A stretch of 64,000 nt of DNA, taken from assembly GCA_024742405.1 (NCBI GenBank), contig JANSYP010000001.1, positions 62,001-126,000 on the forward strand, in the 5' to 3' direction. Shown here piece by piece: positions 1 through 8,457 of this stretch. This stretch comes from Paracoccaceae bacterium. GTDB taxonomy: Bacteria > Pseudomonadota > Alphaproteobacteria > Rhodobacterales > Rhodobacteraceae. How positions within the stretch are numbered: position 1 is the first letter of the stretch; each line of letters begins with the position of its first letter. A model generated the notes under the pieces. The model had not been told where the DNA came from. It saw nothing but the letters and a program-made list of their open reading frames with translations, and did no database searches. The translations under genes were made by a program, and so were the position numbers.

Positions 1-63
1 CAGATCGGTGATGTCAGTGTCGAGCATGTGATGTCCTTCCCGCTGTCCGTCCTGGCCCGCTAA
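1..63 (+). CDS. C-terminal end of an unidentified protein (partial)
   Basis: The first 63 bases form an open frame ending in TAA; it encodes 20 residues ending PLSVLAR. The start lies outside the window. The next gene, an arylformamidase-like hydrolase, begins 63 bases later on the same strand, so the two may be co-transcribed. The tail is too short to assign a family. Confidence 0.5.
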   Translation, partial: QIGDVSVEHVMSFPLSVLAR

Positions 64-126
64 CGGCCTTGGCAACTCCTGACGCCTTCTCCAAGAAAGA
101 TCCACCCGCAGCAGGAGCCGCCCGCC

Positions 127-957
127 ATGGACATGGACCTCGCCTACAACAATGTGGACTTCATTCCCGACGGGGAAAGCTTTCCCGACCGATGGGCGGC
201 CGACGCCGAAGCCCACCGCGCGCTGGAACACGGGCTTGGACGGGCATTTCTGAACCTCCCCTACGGTGAGACCGAGCGGCAGCGCTATGACCTCTTTTAT
301 CCCGCGGGTCGGCCTGCGGGGCTGATGGTTTTCGTCCATGGCGGCTACTGGCGGCGATTCGACCGCTCGTTCTGGTCGCAGTTCAGCGCCGGGGCGACCG
401 CGCGTGGCTGGGCGGTGGCGGTGCCGAGCTACACGCTGGCACCCGATGCGCGAATCGCGGCGATCACCCAGGAAATCGCGCTTGCCGTCACCTCAGCCGC
501 GGGCAGGATCGCGGGACCCATCGTGCTGACGGGGCATTCGGCGGGCGGGCATCTGGTGGCCCGCATGGTGCAGCAGGGCGGACCGCTGCCCGAGGCCATC
601 GCGGACCGTGTCGCACGCTGCGTGCCGATTTCTCCGGTGTCGGATCTGCGCCCCCTGCTCGAACTGGAGCTCAATGCCGACCTGCGTCTCGACAGGGACG
701 AAGCCGAGGCCGAAAGCCCTCTGCTCGGGCGCCCGCTGTCGAGTGTGTCGCTGTCGGTCTGGGTCGGTGCCGACGAGCGGCCGGTGTTCCTCGATCAGGC
801 GCGATGGCTGGCCGAAGCCTGGGACGCGCCGCTGCATGTCCCCGAAGGCCTGCACCATTTCGATGTGATCGACGGTTTAACGGCGCCCGACTCCGATCTG
901 CTGCGGGATCTTTTGGGGCCGGTGGACCGGGCGGCACAGGGCGATCACGGCGCGTAA
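127..957 (+). CDS. Alpha/beta hydrolase, kynurenine formamidase-like
   Basis: A 276-residue cytoplasmic alpha/beta hydrolase. The oxyanion motif HGGYW is at residues 71-75 and the nucleophile elbow GHSAGG at 136-141 (Ser138). Asp216 and His244 (in GLHHFD) fit the rest of the triad. The HGGYW motif and length match the bacterial arylformamidase-like branch, whose best-known members hydrolyse N-formylkynurenine in tryptophan breakdown. No other kynurenine-pathway gene is visible here, so the substrate is inferred only; another small ester or amide is equally possible. The ATG start at 127 is followed at once by conserved N-terminal sequence. Its 3' end overlaps the convergent next gene by 13 bases. 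Confidence 0.8.
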   Translation: MDMDLAYNNVDFIPDGESFPDRWAADAEAHRALEHGLGRAFLNLPYGETERQRYDLFYPAGRPAGLMVFVHGGYWRRFDRSFWSQFSAGATARGWAVAVPSYTLAPDARIAAITQEIALAVTSAAGRIAGPIVLTGHSAGGHLVARMVQQGGPLPEAIADRVARCVPISPVSDLRPLLELELNADLRLDRDEAEAESPLLGRPLSSVSLSVWVGADERPVFLDQARWLAEAWDAPLHVPEGLHHFDVIDGLTAPDSDLLRDLLGPVDRAAQGDHGA

Positions 958-1517
958 CCCGCCAACCCGTCATAGTCGATCTGTTCGAGAACCTTGATCA
1001 CCGCCGCCTCGTTGCCGCCCGAGGCCTGAACGAGGATGCGGTTGGCGACCATGCCGGTATATTCGGTGTCGGTCTGGGCAAATCGCTGGTCGCCGACCGT
1101 CACCAGTTTCCCGCCCGAGGCCATCAGCATCGCAGGGTTCGCGAGCATCCCGGCCATACTCGCGACCATCGGACTGTCGGCAAGCAGCATCACGCTCACA
1201 CTCTCCGATCCGTTGGTATAGATCGCCTCGGCGCCGGTGCCGCCCCCGAACATCGCGAGGCCCGCCGCGACATCGGTGTCGATCTCGCGCCACCAGCCCT
1301 CGGGGGCGTCGGGGAGATAGGCCACAAAGCTTTCGGTCTTCTGCTGCTGCATCAGGGCCTGCGCGATCGACAGCTCCTGCAGGGCTGTGCCGACATTGCC
1401 GGCCTCATAGGCAGTGCGGCTCGCATCGAGCGCGTCGAGAATGTCATCGGCCTGTGCCGGGGACAGGCAGAGTGCGAAAGCTGCGGCAAGAAGCGGGGCG
1501 GTGACGTTTCGGGCCAT
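945..1517 (-). CDS. Periplasmic protein of unknown function
   Basis: A 190-residue protein with a clear Sec signal peptide: MARN, a hydrophobic stretch to about residue 20, and cleavage near AQA-DD. The mature part has an N-terminal helical segment (about 25-60), then a mixed region with the sequence GWWREIDTDVAAGLAMFGGG. No catalytic motif is visible and I do not recognise a named family; similar proteins are known to me only as hypothetical. It stands alone, convergent with the hydrolase (13-base overlap) and ending divergently of nothing obvious upstream; the P1 peptidase gene ends 53 bases before its start and reads the same way, so a two-gene transcript is possible. Confidence 0.65.
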   Translation of the reverse strand: MARNVTAPLLAAAFALCLSPAQADDILDALDASRTAYEAGNVGTALQELSIAQALMQQQKTESFVAYLPDAPEGWWREIDTDVAAGLAMFGGGTGAEAIYTNGSESVSVMLLADSPMVASMAGMLANPAMLMASGGKLVTVGDQRFAQTDTEYTGMVANRILVQASGGNEAAVIKVLEQIDYDGLAGYAP

Positions 1518-1569
1518 GGGTGTGTTCCTTGGTCAAGTGATCGCTAAAGTGGCAGGTTGCATCCCACCC

Positions 1570-2562
1570 TCATGGCGGGAAGCGGTCCGCCCAACAGGGT
1601 TTGACGTCGCCCGGCGCTGCTGTCGCGGCATAGAGGCCCCGGGCCACCGCTCGGGCCAGACAGATCGCGCCGGCGTGGCCCAGGCGCATCTGATCGCGCA
1701 CCGGATCGCCCAACGGCACCGCCCCGGTGGCGGCGGCAAAGACCGTATCGCCATCGAGCAGCGTGTGCGAGGGCACTAGTGACCGGGCCAGCCCGTCATG
1801 GGCCGTCACGGCCATGCGCAGAGCCTGGGATTTGTCGAGCGCCGCATCGGTCGCGACGATGGCGATGGTGGTGGCGGTGCCGGGCGCCACCGGACTGTCG
1901 GGGAGGGACGGTGCGGGGTAGGCCGGCGGGGCCCCCCGTCCGCCGAACTCGTCGCCGATCTCGAAGGGGGCGGCCCAGAAATGCGGCCCTTCGCCCACAA
2001 TCGCCGAACCCAGGGCGTTGACCGCTACGATGGCGCCGACCGTGAACCCGTCGACCCGCAGAGACGCCGATCCGAGCCCGCCCTTCAGCGTCGCCGTCGT
2101 CCCACCCGTCCCGGCACCGACGCTGCCGAGTTCGAATTCCGCATCGACCGCATCGAGCGCAGCGGCGCCAAGCGCGGCATAGGGGTTCTCCTGCCAGGTC
2201 TTGTCGCCGCCGTTCCACAGATCGAACAGGATCGCCGAGGGCACGATCGGCACATTCTGATCGCCCAGTGCAAAGCCCCGCCCCGTCGCGCGCATCGCAT
2301 CCGCCACGCCGGAAGCCGCCGAGAGCCCGAGCGCGGAGCCGCCCGAAAGCACCAGCGCATCGACCTGCGAGACCAGCTTGTCAGGCGCCAGAACTTCGGT
2401 CTCGCGGCTCCCGGGTGCGCCGCCCATCACATGGACAGCCGCCGTAAAGCCGGTCTCGGAGGTCAGCACCGTCACACCGCTTTTGACATGGGCGTCCGAC
2501 GCGTTCCCGACCTGCAGGCCCGCGACGTCGGTGATGAGGTTTCTTGGTCCGGTCTTCAGCAT
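1570..2562 (-). CDS. P1 family peptidase (DmpA/NylC-type Ntn hydrolase)
   Basis: A 330-residue member of the P1 (peptidase S58) family, which includes L-aminopeptidase/D-esterase DmpA and the nylon-oligomer hydrolase NylC. These enzymes cleave themselves into two chains, and the new N-terminal Ser or Thr is the nucleophile. Here the expected site is in GTATTIAIVATDA (residues 228-240), giving Thr231 or Thr232 as nucleophile, closely matching the NylC pattern. N-terminal LITDVAGLQVGNA and the later AHDGLARSLVPSHT and DGDTVFA segments are family hallmarks. No signal peptide is evident, so it should be cytoplasmic. The natural substrate cannot be told from sequence. It is divergent from the small membrane protein gene at 2634. 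Confidence 0.85.
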   Translation of the reverse strand: MLKTGPRNLITDVAGLQVGNASDAHVKSGVTVLTSETGFTAAVHVMGGAPGSRETEVLAPDKLVSQVDALVLSGGSALGLSAASGVADAMRATGRGFALGDQNVPIVPSAILFDLWNGGDKTWQENPYAALGAAALDAVDAEFELGSVGAGTGGTTATLKGGLGSASLRVDGFTVGAIVAVNALGSAIVGEGPHFWAAPFEIGDEFGGRGAPPAYPAPSLPDSPVAPGTATTIAIVATDAALDKSQALRMAVTAHDGLARSLVPSHTLLDGDTVFAAATGAVPLGDPVRDQMRLGHAGAICLARAVARGLYAATAAPGDVKPCWADRFPP

Positions 2563-2633
2563 TCACGACTCCAGTCATTGCACCGACAGATTGCATGCGT
2601 AAGTAACGGGGGCAAACATCCGTCGGAGTGCGA

Positions 2634-2897
2634 ATGGCCTTTCTACGTCTGCTCGCCATGCTTCTCGTGGCACTCACTGTCGTCTATATCAGCATGTTCT
2701 TCTATCTTCGGGAGGCCCATCGCGAAAAGCTCGAACGCGAGTTTCGTCCCGAAGCGACGGAACTTCAGCGCACGGCGTTTGTTAAAGCCGGTGTTGATGC
2801 CTATGCTGCGCGCATGGGGCGATTGCTTGCGCTGGCGGTCTATGGCGTCCCGCTGACGATCTTTGCCGTACTGATTCTGACGTCGAACGTGTCGTAG
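2634..2897 (+). CDS. Small two-span membrane protein
   Basis: An 87-residue protein with two predicted membrane segments (about residues 3-22 and 62-82) around a charged, helical middle (REAHREKLEREF). The ATG at 2634 was preferred over an in-frame GTG at 2628 because GGAG at 2625-2628 then sits five bases upstream. It is followed after 12 bases by the DUF1523 gene, which suggests an operon running on to YcjX and YcjF. I know similar short proteins only as hypothetical products of Rhodobacteraceae. Function unknown. Confidence 0.7.
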   Translation: MAFLRLLAMLLVALTVVYISMFFYLREAHREKLEREFRPEATELQRTAFVKAGVDAYAARMGRLLALAVYGVPLTIFAVLILTSNVS

Positions 2898-2909
2898 GGG
2901 GCCGGGGAC

Positions 2910-3596
2910 ATGAAATACATCAAATGGACCTTTATCGCGGCGCTCGTGCTGATCGTCGGCGGGTTCCTGAACTATACGCTGCCCCGCCACGATATCGTTC
3001 GTATCGTCGAAAGCGAGGTTCGCCGCGTCGAAGTCGGCGCGACCTCGATCTTCTGGGGCTCGGCGGAACCGGTCAACGCGACTTCCGGCAACCGCGAGGT
3101 CAAGTTCATCTCCGCAATCCGCGAAAACGGCAGCCCGATGGTTTATCGCAACGAGGATACCGGCTGGGGCTGGCCGCCTTATTTCAAGCTGAATTCCAGC
3201 GACGTTCAGGCCCGGGCCGCCGATCTGACCTCGACGGCGGAGAACCCGCAATGGATCGATGTCAAACGCTATGGCTGGCGCAACCAATTCTTCTCGATCT
3301 ACCCCAACGCGGTGCGCCTGACCCCGGTCAGCGGTCCGGACGTGTCCATCATCCCGTGGTTCAACATTGTCTTTCTGACCCTTTTCGGCGGTTTGATACT
3401 TTTCCTGTGGCGGGTCTGGTCGCGGTTCCGAAAGCGCCGGATCGAGCCGATTTTGGACGATGTGGGCGAGGCCCTGGGATTGGACGATGAAGACGCGCCC
3501 GCGCAGACGGCAGCAGAACCTCAGGCCGTCCGGTCCGACAGCCGCGGACCCTGGCAGCGGGTTCGGGAAATGGTCATGGGGAAATCCGGCCGCTAG
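2910..3596 (+). CDS. DUF1523 family membrane protein
   Basis: A 228-residue protein matching DUF1523: an N-terminal membrane anchor (about residues 7-24), an extracytoplasmic domain with RHDIVRIVESEVRR and the aromatic stretch DTGWGWPPYFK, a second membrane span at about 149-166, and a basic then acidic cytoplasmic tail. The family is common in Rhodobacteraceae and has no established function. It lies between the small membrane protein gene and ycjX with gaps of 12 and 17 bases, consistent with one transcript. Start ATG at 2910 follows a GGGG-rich Shine-Dalgarno-like stretch. Confidence 0.8.
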   Translation: MKYIKWTFIAALVLIVGGFLNYTLPRHDIVRIVESEVRRVEVGATSIFWGSAEPVNATSGNREVKFISAIRENGSPMVYRNEDTGWGWPPYFKLNSSDVQARAADLTSTAENPQWIDVKRYGWRNQFFSIYPNAVRLTPVSGPDVSIIPWFNIVFLTLFGGLILFLWRVWSRFRKRRIEPILDDVGEALGLDDEDAPAQTAAEPQAVRSDSRGPWQRVREMVMGKSGR

Positions 3597-3613
3597 AGCC
3601 GGATCGCGCAGCC

Positions 3614-5038
3614 ATGCTTGGAGAAATTGCCGACCGGATGACCCGTGGGGTCGAGGCCGCCGCGACCACCGTATCGGAGGCGTTTTTCGAGCCCGCGCTG
3701 CGCATCGGCGTGACCGGGCTCAGCCGCTCGGGAAAAACGGTCTTCATCACGTCGCTCGTGGCCAACCTGATGAACCGGGGCCGCATGCCGCAGCTCACCG
3801 CGGCGGGCGAGGGGCGGGTCCTGGCGGCCTTTCTGCAGCCGCAACCCGACAATACCGTTGCGCGGTTCGCCTATGAGGATCACCTCGCGGCGCTGACCGG
3901 CCCCGCGCCGTTCTGGCCTGAAGGCACGCGGTCGGTGTCGGAACTGCGCCTGTCGCTCCGGGTGCGCGAAGGCGGGCTGCTGGCGGGGATGACCGCCGGG
4001 CTGCTGGGCCCGAAAACCATCCATATCGACATCGTGGACTATCCCGGTGAATGGCTGCTGGATCTCGCGCTCCTCGACAAGAGCTATGCGGACTGGTCGG
4101 AGGAAACCCTCGCACGGCTACCCAAGCGGCCGGGCGGGGCGGTGTTTCTGGAGGCTCTGAACGGCGTCGATCCCAAGGCGAAACTGCACGAGCCGGCGGT
4201 GCAGGGGCTCGCGGAGGCCTTCACCACCTCGCTGCACGCTGCGCGCGACGCCGGCTTTTCGGACTGCACGCCGGGGCGATTTCTGTTGCCGGGCGATCTG
4301 GCCGGTGCACCGGTGCTGAGCTTCGCGCCCCTGCCGGACGCGCGCGGGGCGAAGCGCGGCACCCTCGCCGGCGAATGTGCGCGCCGGTTCGAGGCCTACA
4401 AGCAGGAGGTGGTCAAACCATTCTTCCGCGATCATTTCGCCCGCATCGACCGCCAGATCGTGCTGGCCGACGTTCTGGGCGCCGTCGCCGCGGGCCCGGC
4501 AGCCCTTGAGGATCTGCGCCGCACGCTGGCCGAGGTGCTGTCGGTCTTCCGCCCCGGGCGCAACGCCTTTCTCAGCCAGCTTCTGTTGGGCCGGCGCGTT
4601 GAAAAGATCCTTTTTGCCGCGACCAAGGCCGACCATATTCACCATCTGCAGCACCCGCGCCTGACCGCGCTGACCGAGGCGCTGCTGCGCGAGGCGCGCG
4701 ACCGGGCCGATTTCCGCGGTGCCGCGACGGCGGCGATGTCTCTGGCGGCCCTGCGCTGCACGACTGAAGAGACACGCGAGCACGGCGGCCGGCAGCTCGA
4801 CATGGTACGCGGACGGCGCGCCGAAGACGGACGCAGCGCCGCCTTTCACCCCGGCGATCTGCCCCAGGATCCCGCCCGGCTGCTCGCGCCGGCGCGCAAT
4901 GGCGATGATGCCTGGGCCGAGCAGGCCTACAAGGTGCTGGAATTCGCGCCCGCGCCGCTTGAGCTGGCGCCGGGCGAAGGGCCACCACATATCCGGCTCG
5001 ACCGCGCGGCGCAGTTTCTGATCGGGGACAGGTTGTGA
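3614..5038 (+). CDS. ycjX: YcjX-like P-loop GTPase (DUF463)
   Basis: A 474-residue protein of the YcjX/DUF463 family. The nucleotide-binding loop GLSRSGKT is at residues 35-42, preceded by the family's RIGVTG. Other hallmarks are DIVDYPGEWLLDL (switch-like region) and VLFAATKADH-like sequence near the C-terminal third (KILFAATKADHIHHLQH). Family members bind GTP and are cytoplasmic; in enterobacteria the ycjX-ycjF pair is part of a phage-shock and envelope-stress regulon, but no PspF or sigma-54 site is seen here. Its TGA overlaps the GTG start of the ycjF-like gene, so the two are translationally coupled. Confidence 0.88.
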   Translation: MLGEIADRMTRGVEAAATTVSEAFFEPALRIGVTGLSRSGKTVFITSLVANLMNRGRMPQLTAAGEGRVLAAFLQPQPDNTVARFAYEDHLAALTGPAPFWPEGTRSVSELRLSLRVREGGLLAGMTAGLLGPKTIHIDIVDYPGEWLLDLALLDKSYADWSEETLARLPKRPGGAVFLEALNGVDPKAKLHEPAVQGLAEAFTTSLHAARDAGFSDCTPGRFLLPGDLAGAPVLSFAPLPDARGAKRGTLAGECARRFEAYKQEVVKPFFRDHFARIDRQIVLADVLGAVAAGPAALEDLRRTLAEVLSVFRPGRNAFLSQLLLGRRVEKILFAATKADHIHHLQHPRLTALTEALLREARDRADFRGAATAAMSLAALRCTTEETREHGGRQLDMVRGRRAEDGRSAAFHPGDLPQDPARLLAPARNGDDAWAEQAYKVLEFAPAPLELAPGEGPPHIRLDRAAQFLIGDRL

Positions 5039-6060
5039 CCCAGGACCACCCATCTTCAAAACCGCCCTCCGGCGCTGTTCTGATCGAGCTCGATGACGAG
5101 GCCGAGGCGCCTCACACCCCGGCCACGGCCCCCGCGGTGCCCGAGGTCGAGACCGAAGCGACAAGGCCTGCGATGGCGCGCCTTGCCACAGCGGCCGCAC
5201 GGCCCGGTTCGGCGCTGGCCCGCTGGTTCTGGGGACTCGCCGCGGCACTGATCGGCGTGATGGCACTGGCCGCGCTCTGGTCGGCAATCGACAGCCTGCT
5301 GGTGCGGGCGCCGGCGCTTGGCCTCGCCGCGGGTGTTCTCGCAGCCGGTTTTGGCCTTGTTTGTCTGGTGATCTGCCTGCGCGAGATCGCGGCGTTTTCC
5401 CGGCTGCGGCGGATCGACCATGTCCAGAGCGCGGCGGCAACAGCCATCGCTGACGGGGACCTCGCCGCGGCGCGCAAGATCACCGAAGAGCTCGCCACGT
5501 TCTACGGGTCGCGGCCCGAACTGCGCTGGGGCCGGGACCGTATCGCCGCCAGGCTGGCGGAAAGCTTCGATCCCGACGCGGCGCTGGCGCTGGCCGAGAC
5601 CGAACTGCTGGCGCCGCTGGACGCGGCCGCGGTGACCGAGGTCGAGGCCGCGACGCGCCAGGTCGCAACCGTCACCGCGCTGGTACCGCTGGCCTTTGCA
5701 GATGTGATCGCCGCGCTGACCAGCAATCTGCGGATGATCCGGCGGGTGAGCGAGATCTATGGCGGGCGTTCGGGTACGCTGGGCACCTGGCGGCTGACCC
5801 GCGCGGTGCTCTCGCATCTGGTCGCCACCGGCGCGGTCGCAGTCGGCGACGATCTGATCGGATCGGTGGGCGGCGGACATCTTCTGTCCAAGATCTCGCG
5901 CCGGTTCGGCGAGGGGATCGTCAACGGCGCCCTGACGGCCCGAGTCGGCGTGGCCGCCATCGAGGTCTGCCGTCCGTTGCCCTTTGGCGCGGGCAAGCGG
6001 CCCTCAGTCTCCGGCTTGGTCAAACGGGCTCTGGCTGGACTGTTTTCTACCCAAAACTGA
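5035..6060 (+). CDS. ycjF: YcjF-like inner membrane protein (TIGR01620)
   Basis: A 341-residue protein of the YcjF/DUF697 type. A Pro/Glu/Ala-rich N-terminal cytoplasmic segment is followed by two membrane spans (about 64-90 and 95-116), then a helical domain and a glycine-rich C-terminal part (VGGGHLLSKISRRFGEGIVNG). The GTG start at 5035 overlaps the ycjX stop as GTGA. In bacteria YcjF regularly accompanies YcjX; it is thought to be its membrane partner, though the job of the pair is not settled. The gap to the following flavoprotein gene is only 14 bases. Confidence 0.85.
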   Translation: MTQDHPSSKPPSGAVLIELDDEAEAPHTPATAPAVPEVETEATRPAMARLATAAARPGSALARWFWGLAAALIGVMALAALWSAIDSLLVRAPALGLAAGVLAAGFGLVCLVICLREIAAFSRLRRIDHVQSAAATAIADGDLAAARKITEELATFYGSRPELRWGRDRIAARLAESFDPDAALALAETELLAPLDAAAVTEVEAATRQVATVTALVPLAFADVIAALTSNLRMIRRVSEIYGGRSGTLGTWRLTRAVLSHLVATGAVAVGDDLIGSVGGGHLLSKISRRFGEGIVNGALTARVGVAAIEVCRPLPFGAGKRPSVSGLVKRALAGLFSTQN

Positions 6061-6074
6061 TCGAAGGAGCGTCT

Positions 6075-7694
6075 ATGGAAAGTCTCGCTGCCGATCTGCG
6101 CACCATGGTGCGTACCCCGCTGGAGCCGGAGCATGTGCGCGCCATGCGCAAGGTCGGAGAGACGATCAGCGTCAAGGCCGGGGAGATGCTGGTCCCGCTC
6201 GGCGCCCCAACCGATGCATTCTTCTATCTCGAAGAGGGCGAGGTCGAGGCGATCGACCCGATCAGCGGCGAGCGCTACGGCGCTGGTACCCTTGGCCCAA
6301 CTCAGTTTTTCGGCGAGATCAGCTTTCTGGCCGGCGGCTATGCGCTGCTTGGCGCACGCGCGGTGACTGACAGCAGTGTGCTGCGGGTGGACCGCGAAGA
6401 GATGCTCCGCCTGATGTCACAGATCCCCGAGATGAGCGACATCATCGTCACCGTTTTTGCCGCCCGGCGGCGACGGATGCTGGAGGCTCCCGACGCCGGG
6501 ATCACGCTTCTGGCGACCGATGGGGACCGGGAAATGCGGACGATCGCCGCCTTCGCGAGCCGCAACCGCATCCCCTATCGGGAGATCGACCAGAATTCGG
6601 ACGAGGCGCACAGGCTCGCGCAGGCCTGCGGTGTGGCGCCTGACACGCCCGCGGTGATCTTTGGCATGACCAAGGCGCTGGAAGCACCGAGCCCGCGCGC
6701 CGTCGCCCGCGTCTTCGGGCTCGACGCCACGCTGGGTGCAGATGCCATCTACGACGTGCTGATCGTCGGGGCGGGGCCCGCCGGGGTGTCGGCAGGGGTC
6801 TATGCCGGCGCCGAAGGCATGCGCGCGCTTGTGATCGAGGATCTGACCATCGGCGGCCAGGCCGGCACATCGAGCCGGATCGAGAACTACATGGGGTTTC
6901 CCACCGGCATCGCCGGGGCGGACCTGTGTTGGCGTGGCGAGGTCCAAGCGATGAAATTCGGCACCCGCTTTGCGATCCCGCGCCGCGCGGTTTCGGTCAC
7001 GCCGGAGCCGGACGGGAGTTTCTGCGTGGCGCTGGAGGATGGCGAGATCGTGCGCGCCCGGTCCATCGTGGTGGCCACCGGCGTGCAATATCGCCGCCTG
7101 CCGATCGACAGGCTGGAAGAGTTCGAAGGCTCGGGGATCTATTACGCGGCCACGGATGTGGAGGCGCGCTACTGCCGCGAGACCGACGCCGTGGTGATCG
7201 GCGGCGGCAATTCGGCAGGCCAGGCGGCGATGTTCCTATCGCGTACTGCCGGTCATGTGCACCTGCTGGTTCGCAAAAGAACCCTGGCCGCGTCGATGTC
7301 GGATTATCTCGTCAGCCGGCTCGAGAGCCATCCGCGAATCACGATCCACTACGGCACCGAACTGACTGGCCTCGCCGGCGACACCCGGCTGGAAAGTGTG
7401 ACGGTCCATGACCGGGTCTCGGGGATGGACTGGTCGCTTCGCACGGGCGGCGTCTTCGTCATGGTCGGTGCCGCTCCCAACACGGATTGGCTTTGCGGGC
7501 TGGTCCAGCTGGACGACAATGGCTTCGTTTGTACCGGGCCAGCCGTTGGAGGCCGGTCGAGCTACGAGACCTCGCATCACGGGATCTTTGCGGTGGGCGA
7601 TGTGCGCGCAGGCTCGGTCAAACGGGTCGCCAGCAGTGTCGGCGAAGGCGCGGTCGTGATGTCAAAGGTCTGGGACCATGTGAATACCGGCTGA
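6075..7694 (+). CDS. Cyclic nucleotide-binding/thioredoxin reductase-like fusion flavoprotein
   Basis: A 539-residue three-part protein. Residues 1-135 are a cyclic-nucleotide-binding (CAP_ED) fold with the phosphate-cassette-like run FFGEISFLAGG (78-88) and Arg95-Ala96. Residues 140-215 look like a thioredoxin-fold domain (ITLLATDGDREM...TPAVIF) without a CxxC. Residues 225-539 are a thioredoxin reductase-like FAD/NAD(P) module with the dinucleotide motif VGAGPAG (231-237), IGGGNSAGQAA (375-384) and a C-terminal FAVGDVRAGSVKR. Where thioredoxin reductases carry their CxxC, this protein has YYAATD (357-361), so disulfide exchange as in TrxB is not expected. Start ATG at 6075 follows AAGGAGC. 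The VIT1-type transporter gene starts 22 bases downstream. Confidence 0.85.
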   Translation: MESLAADLRTMVRTPLEPEHVRAMRKVGETISVKAGEMLVPLGAPTDAFFYLEEGEVEAIDPISGERYGAGTLGPTQFFGEISFLAGGYALLGARAVTDSSVLRVDREEMLRLMSQIPEMSDIIVTVFAARRRRMLEAPDAGITLLATDGDREMRTIAAFASRNRIPYREIDQNSDEAHRLAQACGVAPDTPAVIFGMTKALEAPSPRAVARVFGLDATLGADAIYDVLIVGAGPAGVSAGVYAGAEGMRALVIEDLTIGGQAGTSSRIENYMGFPTGIAGADLCWRGEVQAMKFGTRFAIPRRAVSVTPEPDGSFCVALEDGEIVRARSIVVATGVQYRRLPIDRLEEFEGSGIYYAATDVEARYCRETDAVVIGGGNSAGQAAMFLSRTAGHVHLLVRKRTLAASMSDYLVSRLESHPRITIHYGTELTGLAGDTRLESVTVHDRVSGMDWSLRTGGVFVMVGAAPNTDWLCGLVQLDDNGFVCTGPAVGGRSSYETSHHGIFAVGDVRAGSVKRVASSVGEGAVVMSKVWDHVNTG

Positions 7695-7715
7695 ACTGCG
7701 CTACAAGGAAGGTCA

Positions 7716-8435
7716 ATGGAAGGCCTGCCGGAACATGGCCACAGCCGGGCCGAGATCGCAGCCAGGCTGTCTTCGCCGCGCCGCCGGAACGATCTGAAGG
7801 ACGCCGTCTATGGCGGGATCGATGGTGCCGTCACGACATTTGCCATCGTCGCCGGGGTCGCCGGTGCGGGCCTTTCGACCACTGTGATCATCGCGCTCGG
7901 CGTCGCCAATGTGCTGGCCGACGGGTTTTCCATGGCGGCCAGCAACTATTCCGGGACCAAGACGGAGCTCGATGAGCTGGCGCGCCTGCGCGAGGTCGAG
8001 GCGCGCCATATCCGGCTGGCGCCGGAGGGCGAGCGCGAGGAGGTGCGCCAGATCCTCGCGGGCAAGGGACTGTCCGGCGAGGTGCTCGACGCGGCGACGG
8101 ATGCGATCTGTGAAGACCGGGAGCGCTGGATCGACATGATGCTGGTGGAGGAATACGGGCTCGCCCCGGTGGCGCCGCATCCGTTCCGCTCCGCGCTGGT
8201 CACGTTCGTCGCGTTTATTCTGGCGGGGTTCGTGCCGCTTGTGCCGTTCCTGCTTGGCATGGCGGGCGGCTTCTGGCTGGCCAGTGTCATCACCGCGGGC
8301 GTGTTCTTTGCCATCGGCGCGGGCAAGAGCCTGTGGTCACTCGCGCCCTGGTGGCGGTCGGGGCTGGAAACGCTGGCCATCGGTGGCACCGCGGCGGCCA
8401 TCGCTTTTTTCGTCGGCAGTCTCTTTCACGCCTGA
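7716..8435 (+). CDS. VIT1/CCC1 family iron/manganese transporter
   Basis: A 239-residue integral membrane protein of the VIT1/CCC1 family, which moves Fe2+ or Mn2+ out of the cytosol. The family signature is in the first span: DAVYGGIDGAVTTFAIVAGVAGAG (from about residue 28). A charged cytoplasmic helical section rich in Glu and Arg (about 85-145) corresponds to the metal-collecting domain; three hydrophobic segments follow (about 157-180, 182-200, 215-235). ATG at 7716 follows AAGGAAGG. It directly follows the cyclic-nucleotide flavoprotein on the same strand, suggesting joint expression. Metal specificity cannot be read from the sequence. Confidence 0.9.
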   Translation: MEGLPEHGHSRAEIAARLSSPRRRNDLKDAVYGGIDGAVTTFAIVAGVAGAGLSTTVIIALGVANVLADGFSMAASNYSGTKTELDELARLREVEARHIRLAPEGEREEVRQILAGKGLSGEVLDAATDAICEDRERWIDMMLVEEYGLAPVAPHPFRSALVTFVAFILAGFVPLVPFLLGMAGGFWLASVITAGVFFAIGAGKSLWSLAPWWRSGLETLAIGGTAAAIAFFVGSLFHA

Positions 8436-8457
8436 GCGGCGCCCGAAGCTCGCCCGT

